Source: Rhizoclosmatium globosum (Eukaryota; Chytridiomycota; Chytridiomycetes; Chytridiales; Chytriomycetaceae). From it: 64,000 bases of DNA. The position numbers and the translations under genes are program-made. The stretch is from NCBI GenBank assembly GCA_002104985.1, contig MCGO01000022.1, positions 434,001 through 498,000 of the forward strand, in the 5' to 3' direction. The notes under the pieces were generated by a model. It saw nothing but the letters and a program-made list of their open reading frames with translations. It was not told where the DNA came from and searched no databases. Shown piece after piece: positions 33,350-45,790 of the stretch; within the stretch, counting starts at the first letter, position 1, and every line of letters begins with the position of its first letter.

Positions 33350-36300
33350 ATGAATACCCACCTTCCATTGCTAACAACAACTATGCCGCTCATACTTTTG
33401 TTGATGGCTTTGCCGGGATATAGCCAGAGTTTTCGAGATCCTATTATCGGCTTCTACCCTGGAACGTCGACGTTGCCCTCAAAACGTCTTAGTAACATTA
33501 CCATCGCGATAATGCTCCCCTACAAATCTTTTTGGAACTTGACAACTCCAAATGACTACGCAAACTGCTCAATCTGTCCTTGGATGCGGGAAATGGACAG
33601 TGCAGCCGAATTGGTGGTTAACCAAATCAACAATAGCTCAGATATTTTACCAAATACTATGGTCAATATCGTTAGAGTCCAATCTTGGGACCAACGACTT
33701 TCTGTTCCTGGAGATGGACTCGGCGGTGCTGCTGTAGCCGCTCTTGAGCTCGTTTCAAAGTTCCCAAGTAAGGACGGACTTTTTATGAGGCTCCCCCCAC
33801 CTACCACAATGGATACTAAAAATCAAACACATCAGATGTAATTGGCGCAACTGGAGAGTCATCTGATTGAGTACAAAGATAACTGCAGGAGTCCTTGGTC
33901 AATTTCAGATTCCCTTTTCAGGCGGTGTTCAAAATCTCCCTGTCCTCTCCAACAAAAATAACTACCCCTATTTTTTCCGAACAACATATTCTGGTATGTA
34001 TGGGAGCGATATTGCCAAACTTTGAATGTTTGGAACGTAACTCGAGTTGCCATTCTTTTGATTCTGCCGATGTTGCGAGTGTTCAAGGTATTTTGGTTTA
34101 TAGCACCGTTTTGTTGAAGCAATCAAGCTAATATGTGTCAGCATCGGAGGATGTTCAACGCTTCATGAATGCAAATCATATCATAGTGTTGTCATATAGC
34201 TCGTATAACGGATACAGTACTGACATTGATTTCTCCCAAATTTTGGGCGAATTGAAGCGAGTTGAAGCGAGGTGTGTTTTCAAGTTCTTGATTCTTCATA
34301 ACAACCAACTCTTGAACGAAAGATACATCATACTATGTGCTCAAGGCTGGTCAAACTCATATAGTCTGGTTGTCCAAGCTAAGTATGTGTTGATTTAATT
34401 CCCACAATCAATTTTAATTCAATCAGAAATATGAATCTCATATCCCCAAACCATGTTTGGTTTGTGACAAATCCACCATACCCACAAGATTACAGTGGTG
34501 TTGGGGATGAACCTAGGCTCGATATTCTGCATGGAATGGTTTATCCAAACTATAATTTCGCTCTGCCAACAGACCCAAACTCTATTGAAATTGCAAGGGT
34601 TTGGAAAAGCCTGTTTGATATAACCCTTTAAAATATCAAGTGGGGTTCATGCATTGGGCTAACGGAGGTTCGTATGATGCAACAGGGACGCTTTGTACGG
34701 AATCGATAAGGTTCGCCATCTGGACACCTATTTAAAGTATTCTTAAGTTTATTATCTAGCTTCTGAAGGATAGGAAGGATATAACAGTTGATCAGTTGAA
34801 TGATGGATCCCTGAAGCATTTAATGACACACAAGCTCTTCGCAAACACCAGTTTCAAAGGCATATCATTGAATCCTATGCTGCTGGACTCAAATGGAGAT
34901 GTTGCAGCGTGAGTTCTATTGCAATTACCTACATACTTTAAAATGCCAAGTTTGTTTCTTTAGAGATACCGTATTCCTGACTCTGAACGCAACGTTCTGG
35001 ATTCAGGCATTTCAAGCAGGTTTTGGCCAAGTAAACAAATTGACGGGTGAATACAAGTCACTTGCCGATCCCATATTTTACGGTGGTGGAACTATTCCAC
35101 CGCCAGATGGTCCTCCCGCCACCCTCCTGTTTCCGTTTGTTTTGACGTTTGGTACATATCAAGGGCAGATACTCATTACATTGATTTCAATCGGGTACAT
35201 GATCACCATCGGATCTCTCGTCTTTATTCTCCATCAACGCAAGAATTCAGCCATCAAACTACTGAACATTCCATGTGCAACAGCATCGCTTATTGGCTCA
35301 TTCTTAAGCGTGACATGCACAATGTTTTTTATCGGACTTCCAACAGACCGGTCATGTAATTTGAAGGTCTGGTTCGGTTTGATGGGGTTCACGTTGATGA
35401 CAGTCCCAATCATTATCCGAAACCTGTACTTGTGGGTTGTTATGAACCTCCGAACAACCAAAAAGAATTTTATCAAGCGACTGAAACTCGTTGCCATCTG
35501 TTTCGGGACAGTTTTGTCTCTCGTCCCTGCTGTTTTGCTTTGTTATTGGACGAATGAGCATTCTTACAGCTTGAATTCCTTTGTTTATCGAGACATGATA
35601 CTGTATGATTGCGGGTTGAGCCACAGCAAGTCCGTATTTGCGTCACTTCTTGTCGCTTATGAAACGTTGTTAACTTTAGGCTTACTAATTTGCGCATACA
35701 TTGGCAGAAATGTCAGCATTAAATACAACGAGTCAACATTGCTTCTCTTCTTATCTGCAATTACCGCTCTTTTGGCCATCGCACTTACACAAATGGGTGT
35801 TGACGAATCTAGCCCACTTAAAGAAAGTATTTGCATCTGGATAGTATCTCAAATTATTCCGGTTGTGCAAATTGGATCTAGAGCGCTTGAGATATTCAGG
35901 AATCACAACCTTCGCGATCTGTTGATATCTCGAACCTCTCAAAACCAGCGAACGAATTCGAATCAACCAAAGGGCGGCAAATCAAAGATATCCTTGGCCA
36001 ATTTATCTTTAAACTTTACCAAAAGGGTTACGCCGATGGCATACCTTACTAATATCCCAACGGTCATGTGCTACAAGTTAAAGTCAAAATCAATGATTAT
36101 CGATCCAATTTGGAGAGTTGTTCATAATGTGGCAATATGTCATTTGCATAAAAAGTCCTGGGTTCTCCTTGGCGCTCCTGTCTCTCTTTACGAAGACGAA
36201 ATTGTCTATCAATGCTTTCCACTTGAAAATTCAACCTTTGAAGTGAAAGGTACTTTAGTCTCAGTATTCACACCGCCAAATGACAAATGGAAGGAAGAAG

Positions 36301-36437
36301 GTCATGTCTTTAGAGGGTGTGAATTACGTTGTGAATTCGGTGATGAGACAGAAGCAATATCATTTGTAAATCAGATGAAAGAAGGAAGTACAAATAATGC
36401 AACACAAATTGCGTCGGCTTCAGTTAGCATGAACTGA
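33350..36437 (+). CDS. Class C GPCR, GABA-B-like (GPCR-A); ectodomain reading frame broken
   Basis: Exons are 33350-33767, 33836-34087, 34142-34271, 34323-34382, 34427-34710, 34760-34908 and 34964-36437. A signal peptide (PLILLLMALPGYSQ) precedes a periplasmic-binding-like ectodomain (DPIIGFYPGTST, SNITIAIMLPYKSFWN, REMDSAAELVVNQINNSS, SPNHVWFVTNPPYPQDY). The 7-TM domain (GQILITLISIGYMITIGSL through CIWIVSQIIPVVQIGSRALE) is intact in one 1.47-kb exon. The cytoplasmic tail has a Ser/Lys linker and a domain shared with GPCR-B. At least five single-base deletions (near 33868, 34021, 34056, 34627, 34692) break the ectodomain; adding a base at each gives smooth alignment with GPCR-B. Presumed G-protein-coupled sensor of a small ligand. 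Confidence 0.75.
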
Positions 36438-36612
36438 GTTACATTCGGAATAAAGATGACACATTTGTTGCTTTGGTGAAAACTGGACTTCCATTGCTGC
36501 TTCCATTGTGTCCATTGTCCTTACGTTAGTTACTGATTGAAATACCTACCATTGTTCTTTGAAGTGTAAATTCATTGTTTCCTAACTTTTCGATATCATA
36601 ATCTAGTGGAAT

Positions 36613-39600
36613 ATGAGGCTCTCACATGAATGCCTCTCCTCACTGCTCATATGCCTGCTCACGCTATCCGCAAGTAGCCAAAACTTTATTGACCCAATCA
36701 TTGGTTTCTACCCAGGTACCTCGTCGATTGAATCTAAAAGGCAGAACAACATTACAATCGCGTTCTTGCTACCATTCAAGATATTTTGGAACTTAACCGA
36801 CCAGGCGGAGTATGACAAGTGCCTTTTTTGTTCATGGATGAGACAAATGGACTCGGCTGCAGAGCTTGTCGTAAATCAAGTGAACAACGACAGCAATATC
36901 TTGCCAAATACGATGGTAAATATTTTGCGCGTTCAGTCTTGGGATCAACAAACTTTGAACGGAGCCACTTCTCAAGGAGATGGAATTGGAGGAACAGCAG
37001 TATCAGTTATGCAACTTGTTGAGAACAACCACAGTAAGAGAAATATTCCATCAACTTCATGGCTAATGCAGAAAATGGGCAGATGTAGTTGCTGTGTATG
37101 GCGACACTTCAGACCTAAGTACAAAATTATCTGCACAAATGCTTTCTCAGTTTAAAATTCCTATGTGTGGCGGTGTTCAAAACCTTCCACAATTATCAGA
37201 CAAGAACAATTTCCCTTACTTCTTCCGTTCCTCTGGCTCCGGAAAATGGGGCAGAGATTTCTCCGTTATTCTAACCAAGTGGAAAATCAAACGTGTGTCT
37301 ATTGTCTATGATGCTGACGATATCGACAGTGCGGGAGCTTGCCTTGACGTGAAAACGTACCTTTTTCAAAACAATATCATTGTACTTTCAAACAGAGGAT
37401 ATCGTGGCAACAATCCACATGTCAATTTTCAAGATATTGCTCTGAACTTGTCCGGGTAGATGCAAGATATGTCATTCTTTGCGCACAGAGTTGGTCATCA
37501 TCATATGGACTCATTGATGCTGCCAACCAAACGGGTTTAATTTCTCCAAACCATGTTTGGTTTGCAACAAACGCTCCATTTCCAAGTGACTACGGCGGCG
37601 GTGACGATCCAAGGCTCGCCAATCTCATGGGAATGATTGTTCCTACGCCGGATTTTCAATTGATGTCAGATCCTGACTTTGTTTCGATTTTGAATACCTG
37701 GCAAAGTGTTTATCATGCAAACCCACTGAAGTACCAAACAGATTCACTCAGTTGGGCAGTAACAGGCTCTTATGGTGAGTATCTTAGCGTTATCCAGGTT
37801 AGCAAGGCTGATTTATGTTTCAGATTGCGTTGGAACTATGCTGTATGGAATTGACAAAGTAAGTTTGGCCTGTTTGATTTTTCTTGAAACTGACAAATCA
37901 TCAGTTTCTGAAGAGTAATACTGGAGTTTCCCCGCAAATGCTTCCTCAAACACATAGGCTCAATCTAACATCCTTCGCTAACAGTGGATTCCATGCAACT
38001 GCGCTGAGCCCAATGATATTGGACTCCAACGGAGATGTCGCCGCGTACGTGACATGATATAAATTGTCATGACGATTGACAATCCAATTCTTTAGAAACA
38101 CTGTATTTTTGGCCCTTAACTCGAGTTTCTGGATGGAAGGTTCACAGCCATATTTTGCAGCTGTCGATAAGTTCACTGGAAACTTGACTTTAAAAGCGGG
38201 TCCTATATTTTTTGGAGGTACAAGCATCCTAGCTCTGGAATAGTGCATTTAACTGATCTCAACCGAGTAGGGGCGACAACACCGCCTTCTGACGGTCCTC
38301 CTATCGTTGATATTGTGTTATTTTACAGCACTGGCAACAATCGTCAAGGACAAGTTATCATTTCACTAACTGCGTTGGGTTATTTGGTTTCTGTGATTGC
38401 GCTCGTCTTCTTGGGTATTTGTCGCAAAGAAAAGGCCGTCAAAACCCTTAACCTTGAACACACTTTCATATCAATAGTAGGAGGTTTAATCATGGTGACT
38501 TCAATGATATTCTATCTTGAACGGTCAACTGTGGACAATTGCAATACGCGAGGTTGGCTTGAAGATATTGGATTCACCATTATGGTTATCCCAATTGCTG
38601 CAAAAAACATCATGGTATACAATGTGTTCAAGGCAAGGAAGTCTATCAAGGATTTGATCATTCGACTCAAATGGTCTCTGTACGGACTGATCGTAGTGGC
38701 TGTTCTGATTCATTTCGGCATATTAGCATACTGGACCAAAAACAGTGAGTTCTCTTTGAGAAACACGTCTGTATCTGGCAATTTTTTGGTCGTTGAGTGT
38801 ACTCGACAAAGGAACAGTGGCCAAACTGATATTGCTTTGCTTCGCGGATTCAAGTATATCCAAGCGGTCTCCCTTGTAATCGTGGCTGTATTAGTCCACG
38901 ATGTTCAGCAGCAATACAATGAGTCTTCAGGAATGATTTCTGTTGCAGTTGTGTTGGTAGCGACGATGTTAGTTTCACAATCGGCAGCCGTTTCGATTGA
39001 CACGGGAATGATCCGATGCATCTGCATATTTTTCAGTGCAATTTCAGTACCATTGATTATTGTTGGTCCAAAAGCAATTGATGTTTGGGTATCGTTGGAA
39101 GTCGCACAACGACTACTTGCAAGCACTCACAAAACCAAAAGTTTGGTCAAACCTAATTCGAAGAATAATTCAGTTTCTGACATTTCAGCCGACAATACCA
39201 CTCAATCAAACTTGCTCAAACAAACTCCAATGCAATCTGTTCGTATAGCCAAAACAACTATAATCGCAAAGCGTGTTCCACCCACCCAATTTGAATCAAT
39301 TGTATCTCGATTTGCAGTTTGTTATCGAAGTGGCAAGAGTTGGATATCTGTATGGCCAGAATGGCAAACAGCATTTTCTGTTGTTGTATTTACTTTAAAC
39401 AAACGACTGTGGCTACAGTTTAGAGTAGGGGAAGATTTTCTGTGTTTGATTTGCCTTGAGACAACAACATTCACATCATTCGAAGGCAAAGTCTACATCG
39501 ATACTCCTTCTAATACTTCGACGCGTTTCCCAGGACAACAATTTAAATGCGAATTCGCAGATGAAAAAGAAGCAACAAAGTTTTTGTTGGAATTGAAAAC

Positions 39601-39685
39601 CAAAATTGCACATATCAGGGAGAATGACACCAACGAACCAGATAAAAGCTACAACGAACTGCTCCGCAAAAAAGGCACCATTTGA
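36613..39685 (+). CDS. Class C GPCR, GABA-B-like (GPCR-B)
   Basis: Exons are 36613-37033, 37083-37774, 37824-37858, 37905-38044, 38096-38217 and 38271-39685. Tandem paralogue of GPCR-A. A signal peptide (SSLLICLLTLSASSQ) is followed by DPIIGFYPGTSS, the ligand-binding lobe with YGDTSDLSTKLSAQMLSQFK, CGGVQNLPQLSDKNNFPYFF and HVWFATNAPFPSDYGGGDDP. The 7tm_3 region starts at GQVIISLTALGYLVSVIALV and ends near CICIFFSAISVPLIIVGPKA. One frame change near 37443 (between DIAL and ELVRVDARYVILC) needs one added base. The last intron, at GG-GATTPPSDGPP, has no counterpart in GPCR-A. It ends in the C-terminal domain shared with GPCR-A. Confidence 0.85.
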
Positions 39686-39716
39686 TTTATTTTATTTTTT
39701 TCACTCGAGATATATT

Positions 39717-42700
39717 TTACTCTGAAAGAATACTGCGAACCAACGCTTCCAATATAGCACAAATTAATCCTCGATTCAATTCTCGATGTTGCAACATATT
39801 GAACAAACGAGACATTCCCATGCCAGTGTTTTGCTTTCCAAGAACAGTTTGAATACCTTCGTATCCCAGCAAGCTCGCATTATTAACCAGCAGAGTCTTG
39901 GCTTCCATTCTGGTGTCTGTACGTTGGGCATCTGATCGAGGGTTCACCTTATCAGATTCGAGCTTAGCGAGATATTCAGCCGAAGTGTAGTACCATTCGC
40001 CATTTGGCCACAACGAATCAGACTATTTACAATTAGTACTTATCCTTCGTTATTACAATAAATTCCTCACAAGCAAGTTCAGGTACCCCGAGACAGCTTC
40101 AACACTCCTAATTTCATCCGCCTGGCTTTGAATCATTGTCGAGATTGTCGTTGCGTAGTTGTTTCTCAGCACTGATTTTACAACTTGCAATCCTTTCTGT
40201 CTCATCCACTGATTCGGATCAGAAAGATTGAAGACTTCTTCGATTACACCAAACGCGCATTCCAGTAAAATGGCCAATTCACTGCTAGAAAGCTCGTGTA
40301 CAACGGGCTTTTTTGGTTCAGGACTTGGTGACTTTGCTCGAGAAAGCGACTTTGTTTCGGGTTGTTGTGCTTTCAAAGTTGAAGAAGGGTCGCGGGATGG
40401 AAGTGGGGGAGGAGCTGCTTTCGGAACAGCAGGAGTATCAGGCGTAAGCGATGAAGTTCGTGAAGGTAAGTTGTTGGACTTCAGCACACTTCCTTCTCGC
40501 TTTGGCTTTGTCGGAGGGGGCGCAGGCGCTTCTAACTCGTCCAACACATTATTGATTGCATTTCCGGTCGAAATGACGACGTTTGAAAGTACAGAGCCAG
40601 CGGACTTGAAAACATTCAGGACTTGATCTTCAACAGAGATTTCTTCCCGTTTTGGAGTTCTTTTGCGAACAGAAACTTTGTGCTTCAAATGATCTGGTTG
40701 TAGAAGGTCCAATAAAGCAGGGGATTGACTCAGGTTCTTATCATCAAGGAGACCTCGTACCCAAACTTCTACTTCCTTCGCTAGCGCAGCCCTCTCGTGC
40801 ATTGGCAGGTGCGATAATAGATCCAACTGATAGTAGAGTCCTGGATACGCAGAGTTTTTGATGCGTGGAAACTCTAACACCAACAAGTTGTAGCAAGTGT
40901 TGAATTCTGCAAATGTCTTCGTCAACACCCAACCAGAAACATTACTTGCAGGTTGAACTTCAATGCAGAATACAAGACGTTCTGCCATCTTTTGAGGTCC
41001 TTCCAGAAAATTGTCGTCCGTTACATCACTTATTGAGATCACAGCGTGAAACAAGTTAACAGCAGGAACGAGAATGAAGTCGGGATCAACATCGTGTAAT
41101 GACTCAGTGAGACGTTCTACCTGTCCTTGAAGCTCCAATTTCATTGATAAGAGTTCTGGTGCCTCTGCGGTTCCACTGGGACTTCGTAGTTTCTGGTCAA
41201 TCTGATATATTCGTTCTTTGAGCAGTGAAATATCATTCAACAGTCCAGCTGTTGTCGATTCAGGGTCTTGTGAAATTTGGGACACGGAGTCTGCGGACAA
41301 AGAGCTGCTTCTTGCTGTGGGCGCACGATTTGCCAGTTTGTATTCTTCCTGCTGCAATGCAAATGCTAGTTTGAGATCTTCTTCTTCTCGTTTGGATGTT
41401 TCATCAGATTCTCGCGGTGGTAAAGGTGGTGGGGCTTTAACAGCATCAGGTTCACGAGAAGGTAGCGGTGGAGGGATGTTGTTCGCAACCCTTGGGGGCT
41501 TCGAAGGCGTGACAGTTGGTATATTAGGTTCTAGCGACACAACTTGAAGTTGTTTGAAAACATCAGTTGCTTTGAAATGGATCCAACTGTCGTCTAATTC
41601 AGCCACGACAGCCATTTTTACAGAATCAAACACACTGGAACTAATCTTGGTGTCTTTTGAAGAGGCGTCATCAAAAATATCAGAGTTGAGAGCGTCTAGA
41701 ATGTGCTTCTCCACCTTTGCACTCAAGCCTGGAGAAGCATAAAAAATGTCAAAGACAGTTCGAGCTTCATCCACTGAAATCTCTGGTTCGAGATTCACAA
41801 TTGCAGAATACAATTGTAAGTAACCGAGAGAGTTTGAATTTTGTAAATATCCTTCAAAGCCTTGCTTCAACAACGGCTGTTGTAAAGCAACAAGGAGGGG
41901 TAATCCAGTGTCAGTTGCAGCCGATTCTTTTCCAGGTGCAAGGTTTTCAACTGATTCCGACAAAAGAGTTTCCGCAGACTGAAATTCCTCATTTTCTGGC
42001 ACGTTCATCTCCTTTGATAAAACCTCACTGACATTATTCAAAGGTCGTCCATCATCTAAATTGGAGATTGAAATAACCATAGTTTCGAGAAATATTTGGG
42101 ACATGAAGGCTGAGTTTGCAATTCGGGAATCGGAAGTATCAATAGGGTACCATTCTTTAACATATTTGTTGGCTTCAAGCGACTTGACTGGAATTGATAC
42201 ACAGCCAATGAGCTCATCTGATGAATAAGTCAGCGAATGTATCATGTTGAATACAAAAAATAACCTCGCAAAAGTCGGCTATCGTATATTTCGACCAAAA
42301 TGCTCTCCCTGGCACTTAATTTTGAGTTCCAATCAAATGCGAAATCCTCCATCCACATAGGATGAGTTTCTGCAGTCAATTTTTCTGATCGAAGCTCGTT
42401 TGCGTCATACTGAATTCGACAAAAGATGCTTCCTTGACCAAGAGGAAGGTGTTTCGCTTCAACGACTGTTTGGAAAGCGTGAGACAAAATCAATTGTGAG
42501 AGTTACACACATACTTTTTATAAATAGTTGGTCTCCGTATCCATTTCTAACGGTTGATTTAAGAGGTTTGGGATTGTTTGAAAGTTGATATGAGGTTGAG
42601 CCTTCCTGTGCTGCGCGCTGAGCAGCCAGTTTCTGTTGATCACGAATATACCCAATCAACAGCTGATTCAGGTAGTCAGGGTCACTATAGGATTCCACGA

Positions 42701-43547
42701 TAGAACCAAGTACGGAAGTGGCCACAATTTCTCGCATGAGACTGAAAACAACAGGTGATTCTCTGTCTGATTTAGGCATAGTTGCCATGACGATATGAGC
42801 TGATATTCTTCGCAAGAACTTGTTAGTTTCCTTTGAATCAGAATACTTGTGAAATGTGGAGAGAGGGTGTTTGTCAAGGTAGGCTTCCAGTGGCAGGGAA
42901 GATGCTTCAAAGTGTCTGTATTCGTAAATATGCCTAATGAGGGTCTGTGAGATTGGGGAGATTGCATTGACAATCTTAGTTTTGGCAGCGGCGAAGCCAA
43001 AGGTGGCCAGGCCCGAGTGCAGCGACGACTGGACGCTATTTGCGAACTCATCTGACTTTGAGTAGTTGATTGGATTATACCACGAGAGAACAAAGTCCTT
43101 TAGAATGAGGTGGATGAGACGGTCGAGGGCCTCGTCGATCTTGATTGGGATTTGCGGCAGTGGCTTATCGTCCTTCTAATCGACAAAGGAAGGTAAAGAG
43201 AGAGAAAGAGATGATTAGCCGATGTATGTGGGATAGTTTAAGCAGCGGAAGGTGGTTACATCGTCTTTAACATTTGCCGCGCTTTGATCCGCGCCGAGTT
43301 CAAAGCGCCGCAGTTTTTCGTCGATCGCGGCCATTTCGACTTGGGCGGCGGCGGAGGCATCGCCGGACGCAGCGCCGAGGATGCCGCCGCCAAAGACAAC
43401 TCCGCCGGCGAATCCAACGAGGACAAGGAGGAAGAGAAGGACGCCGCGCGGACTGAACAGAATGATTCCAAGGCCGATCGGGATGGCTCTTGTCCAAACC
43501 CAGTCGGGAAGGTCAAGGTGCGCAATGGCCTGTGTGATGGAGTCCAT
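39717..43547 (-). CDS. PXA-C2-RGS-PX-Nexin_C membrane protein (Mdm1/SNX13-14-25-like)
   Basis: Exons are 43260-43547, 42515-43175, 42265-42465, 40071-42217 and 39717-40022, giving 1200 aa. Two N-terminal hydrophobic segments (GLGIILFSPRGVLLFLLVLV) anchor it, presumably in the ER. A PXA domain follows (EALDRLIHLILKDFVLSWYN), then a C2 domain (DQLFIKIVEAKHLPLGQGSI, LVEIYDSRLLRGDELIGCVS). Next come an RGS-like domain (FEGYLQNSNSLGYLQLYSAI), Pro-rich linkers, a PX domain (FNTCYNLLVLEFPRIKN, HLPMHERAALAKEVE) and Nexin_C at the end (LLGYEGIQTVLGKQNTGMG). Mdm1/SNX14 family proteins tether ER to vacuole/lysosome or lipid droplets. A C2 between PXA and RGS is not in yeast Mdm1. Its ATG is 21 bp from the glucosidase gene's stop. 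Confidence 0.9.
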
Positions 43548-43568
43548 TGTCTGGATTCTTTATTGGAT

Positions 43569-45528
43569 TTATAATTCATCATGTCCACCTGGTACTTCAC
43601 ACACTGCTGGTGTTTGTACTTTCATTGCATATTCACACTTGGACGGCTCTGAGACTGAAATGATCTTGTTCTCAGCCCCACACTCCAAGGCAACCTCCAC
43701 TGATCGATGAGGTCCATTCCAACAGTGCGCTCCATTTTCAAACATCATATAACTGTACTTTCCAGAAGAAGACTTGGACTCCGCACGCGGTCCCCAACGA
43801 GAAAATTTACTACAGAGGATTTAGAAATGCAGAGAATATAACAGAATATACTCACCCAAGATCGGTACCACTTCCACCACTAATTGGTTTTTGGGTTGCC
43901 TTATCAAGGAAGCAAATTTCATAGTTGTACTCAAAGCTGTTGATCTGAATGCACTGTCCAACCAACTTGTCCCACACATTATCAGGTCCCAAATCCATTC
44001 CTTCCTTTTGCTTCAACTCAGTAACCTTAGATTCCATCTCTCTCTTTTTGATTTCAGCGTCTTGCAATCGCTGACGAACTTTTGCTGCATCCTTTCGAAG
44101 TAACTCGTTCTCCTCCGACTTTGAAAGAGTCGAGAATGGACTCTTGACGGCAGTGAAAAGCTTTCCCCATCCAGGCCAAATAAGTGGGTACTTGACGGTT
44201 TCGAATGTCCCCAAAAAGAGTCCACGCGCAGATTTGAGCAAGCAACGGAAAGTGGACGCTGTTGGATCAACACAAGGATCCATCAAAGCCAACGGATCCG
44301 TATCTTGCTCTGCGCCTCCAAACGACTCAAAGCTGACAACATCTGGCTCTACAGCAAGCTCAATTACAGCCTGTCCACCTTGTGTTGTGAACCCATGCTT
44401 GAAATCATCGTACCGCTGTAGAGTTTCTTTCAAAATCGGTTTGTCTCTCAACAAAGCCTCGAACGCAGCTCCCTCTTCCACGTTTTTGAGAGTCATCAAG
44501 TGATCTAAAATGGATTGAAGCTGAGTCACACGTGAGTTGAGCGTCTCAATAGATGAACGAAGTTCCTGCTTTCGGGTGTTGCAGTCGGCAAGTTGCTGGG
44601 GAAGTAAAGCCTTGGCTTCCTCACGCGACTGTTGAGCAAGAAGAGCATTCATGTGGGATTCATAAGCTTCCGCTTCGGATTTGAGGGCTGATTGATTGAA
44701 TGGTTTAACTGGGGATACAACAGGGAAAATCACATACCAGTCAAATCATCAATGCGAGCTGTAATGTTTCGAATTTCACTCTCCAGGTCCTTAATTTGCT
44801 TTGTACGGGATGCTTTTGCATTTGCTGCAAACGAGAGGTACTCCTTCTTTACTTTGATTCCCTATGAACCAAACCAGACTCAATAACCTCTTCGCGAGAG
44901 AACACCTTACGTACCTTCTCTAACACGTTCTTCTTTTCTTGTTCCGCCTTTTTGAATTCGGCTCCGACTTTGGCACAAACGTTGGGGCATTTGATAGCTC
45001 CATTGTACTCGTCTGATCCGTCACAGCATGATGGATCTGAACACCTAAATGAGCACCCAAATCAGGGAACAATAACTGTGCCATACCACATACACCGTCG
45101 TTGACACGGGCACTTGGGATCTCAGCCCCAATATGCCCCGCATTCACACAATAAAAGACGCTGTTATTACACGCGGAAGTACCTAAATAATCAAGAAGAT
45201 ATCAGAAAATGAGAGGGAGTAGAACCGGACAGGTTTACCTGGCTCATCCGACCCATCTTCGCAATCGCAAAAGTCGTCATTGATGGAGCTCGCAGGAATG
45301 CTCTTTGATCCATCGAAACAGGCAAAGGCAGATGAGGCGTCTGAGGCGATGGCAGCTTGGAAAATGTGCTTCTCTGGAGTTGTGTGGGAGTCAATTGGGG
45401 CCAACAGGCAACCTGGTTAATAAACAGTGGAAATACGTACTTGACGGATGCACTCCGAGCAGTGGATCAGTGGCAATCACCGAGGTGAGAGCTACACTCA
45501 GAAACGCTAGTGCAAGGATTGGTTGCAT
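43569..45528 (-). CDS. PRKCSH: Glucosidase II beta subunit (PRKCSH)
   Basis: Exons are 45441-45528, 45239-45373, 45087-45182, 44915-45036, 44738-44861, 43856-44687 and 43569-43809, giving 545 aa. A signal peptide (QPILALAFLSVALTSVIA) leads into PLLGVHPSKKHIF. Two LDLa-like PRKCSH repeats follow (CFDGSKSIPASSINDDFCDC, EDGSDEPG, NDGVCDPSCCDGSDEY). A coiled coil (KNVLEK ... KASRTKQIKDLESEI), a second coiled coil and an MRH domain (ENGAHCWNGPHRSVEVALEC) come after. It ends with HDEL, the ER-retrieval signal. It is the non-catalytic subunit that recruits glucosidase II to N-glycans in the ER. Acceptors for exons 2, 4 and 6 were chosen to give about 50-67 nt introns; nearer alternatives would be under 30 nt. 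Confidence 0.92.
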
Positions 45529-45790
45529 TTTCTGTTTCGTTCCTTTCATTCAACAATGTCATAGAGATCCCAAATTCCCAACGTATTTGGCAGATAAATG
45601 AAAATTATGGACGAAATGAGAAGTTTCATATATCTTCGTTGGAAGAAATGTATTCAGACGTAAATCCAATTCAATCCGAACTCTCCTTCCTTCCTCTTCA
45701 TGAATACTGAATATCGCTATTGGGGCATTTGATGTGAAGTATACGTTTCCTTTTCTTTTCTCTCCTTCATTAATTTATTTCCTTTTTCAG

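Noticed and set aside
37034..37072. Acceptor TGCAG before KMGRCSC in GPCR-B
   Set aside because: It produces a stop soon after; the next AG (37081-37082) keeps phase and matches the paralogue's junction.
45413..45440. 28-nt first intron of glucosidase II beta
   Set aside because: The acceptor at 45374 (CTCCAG) gives a 67-nt intron and restores LLGVHPSKKHIF, closer to family sequence.
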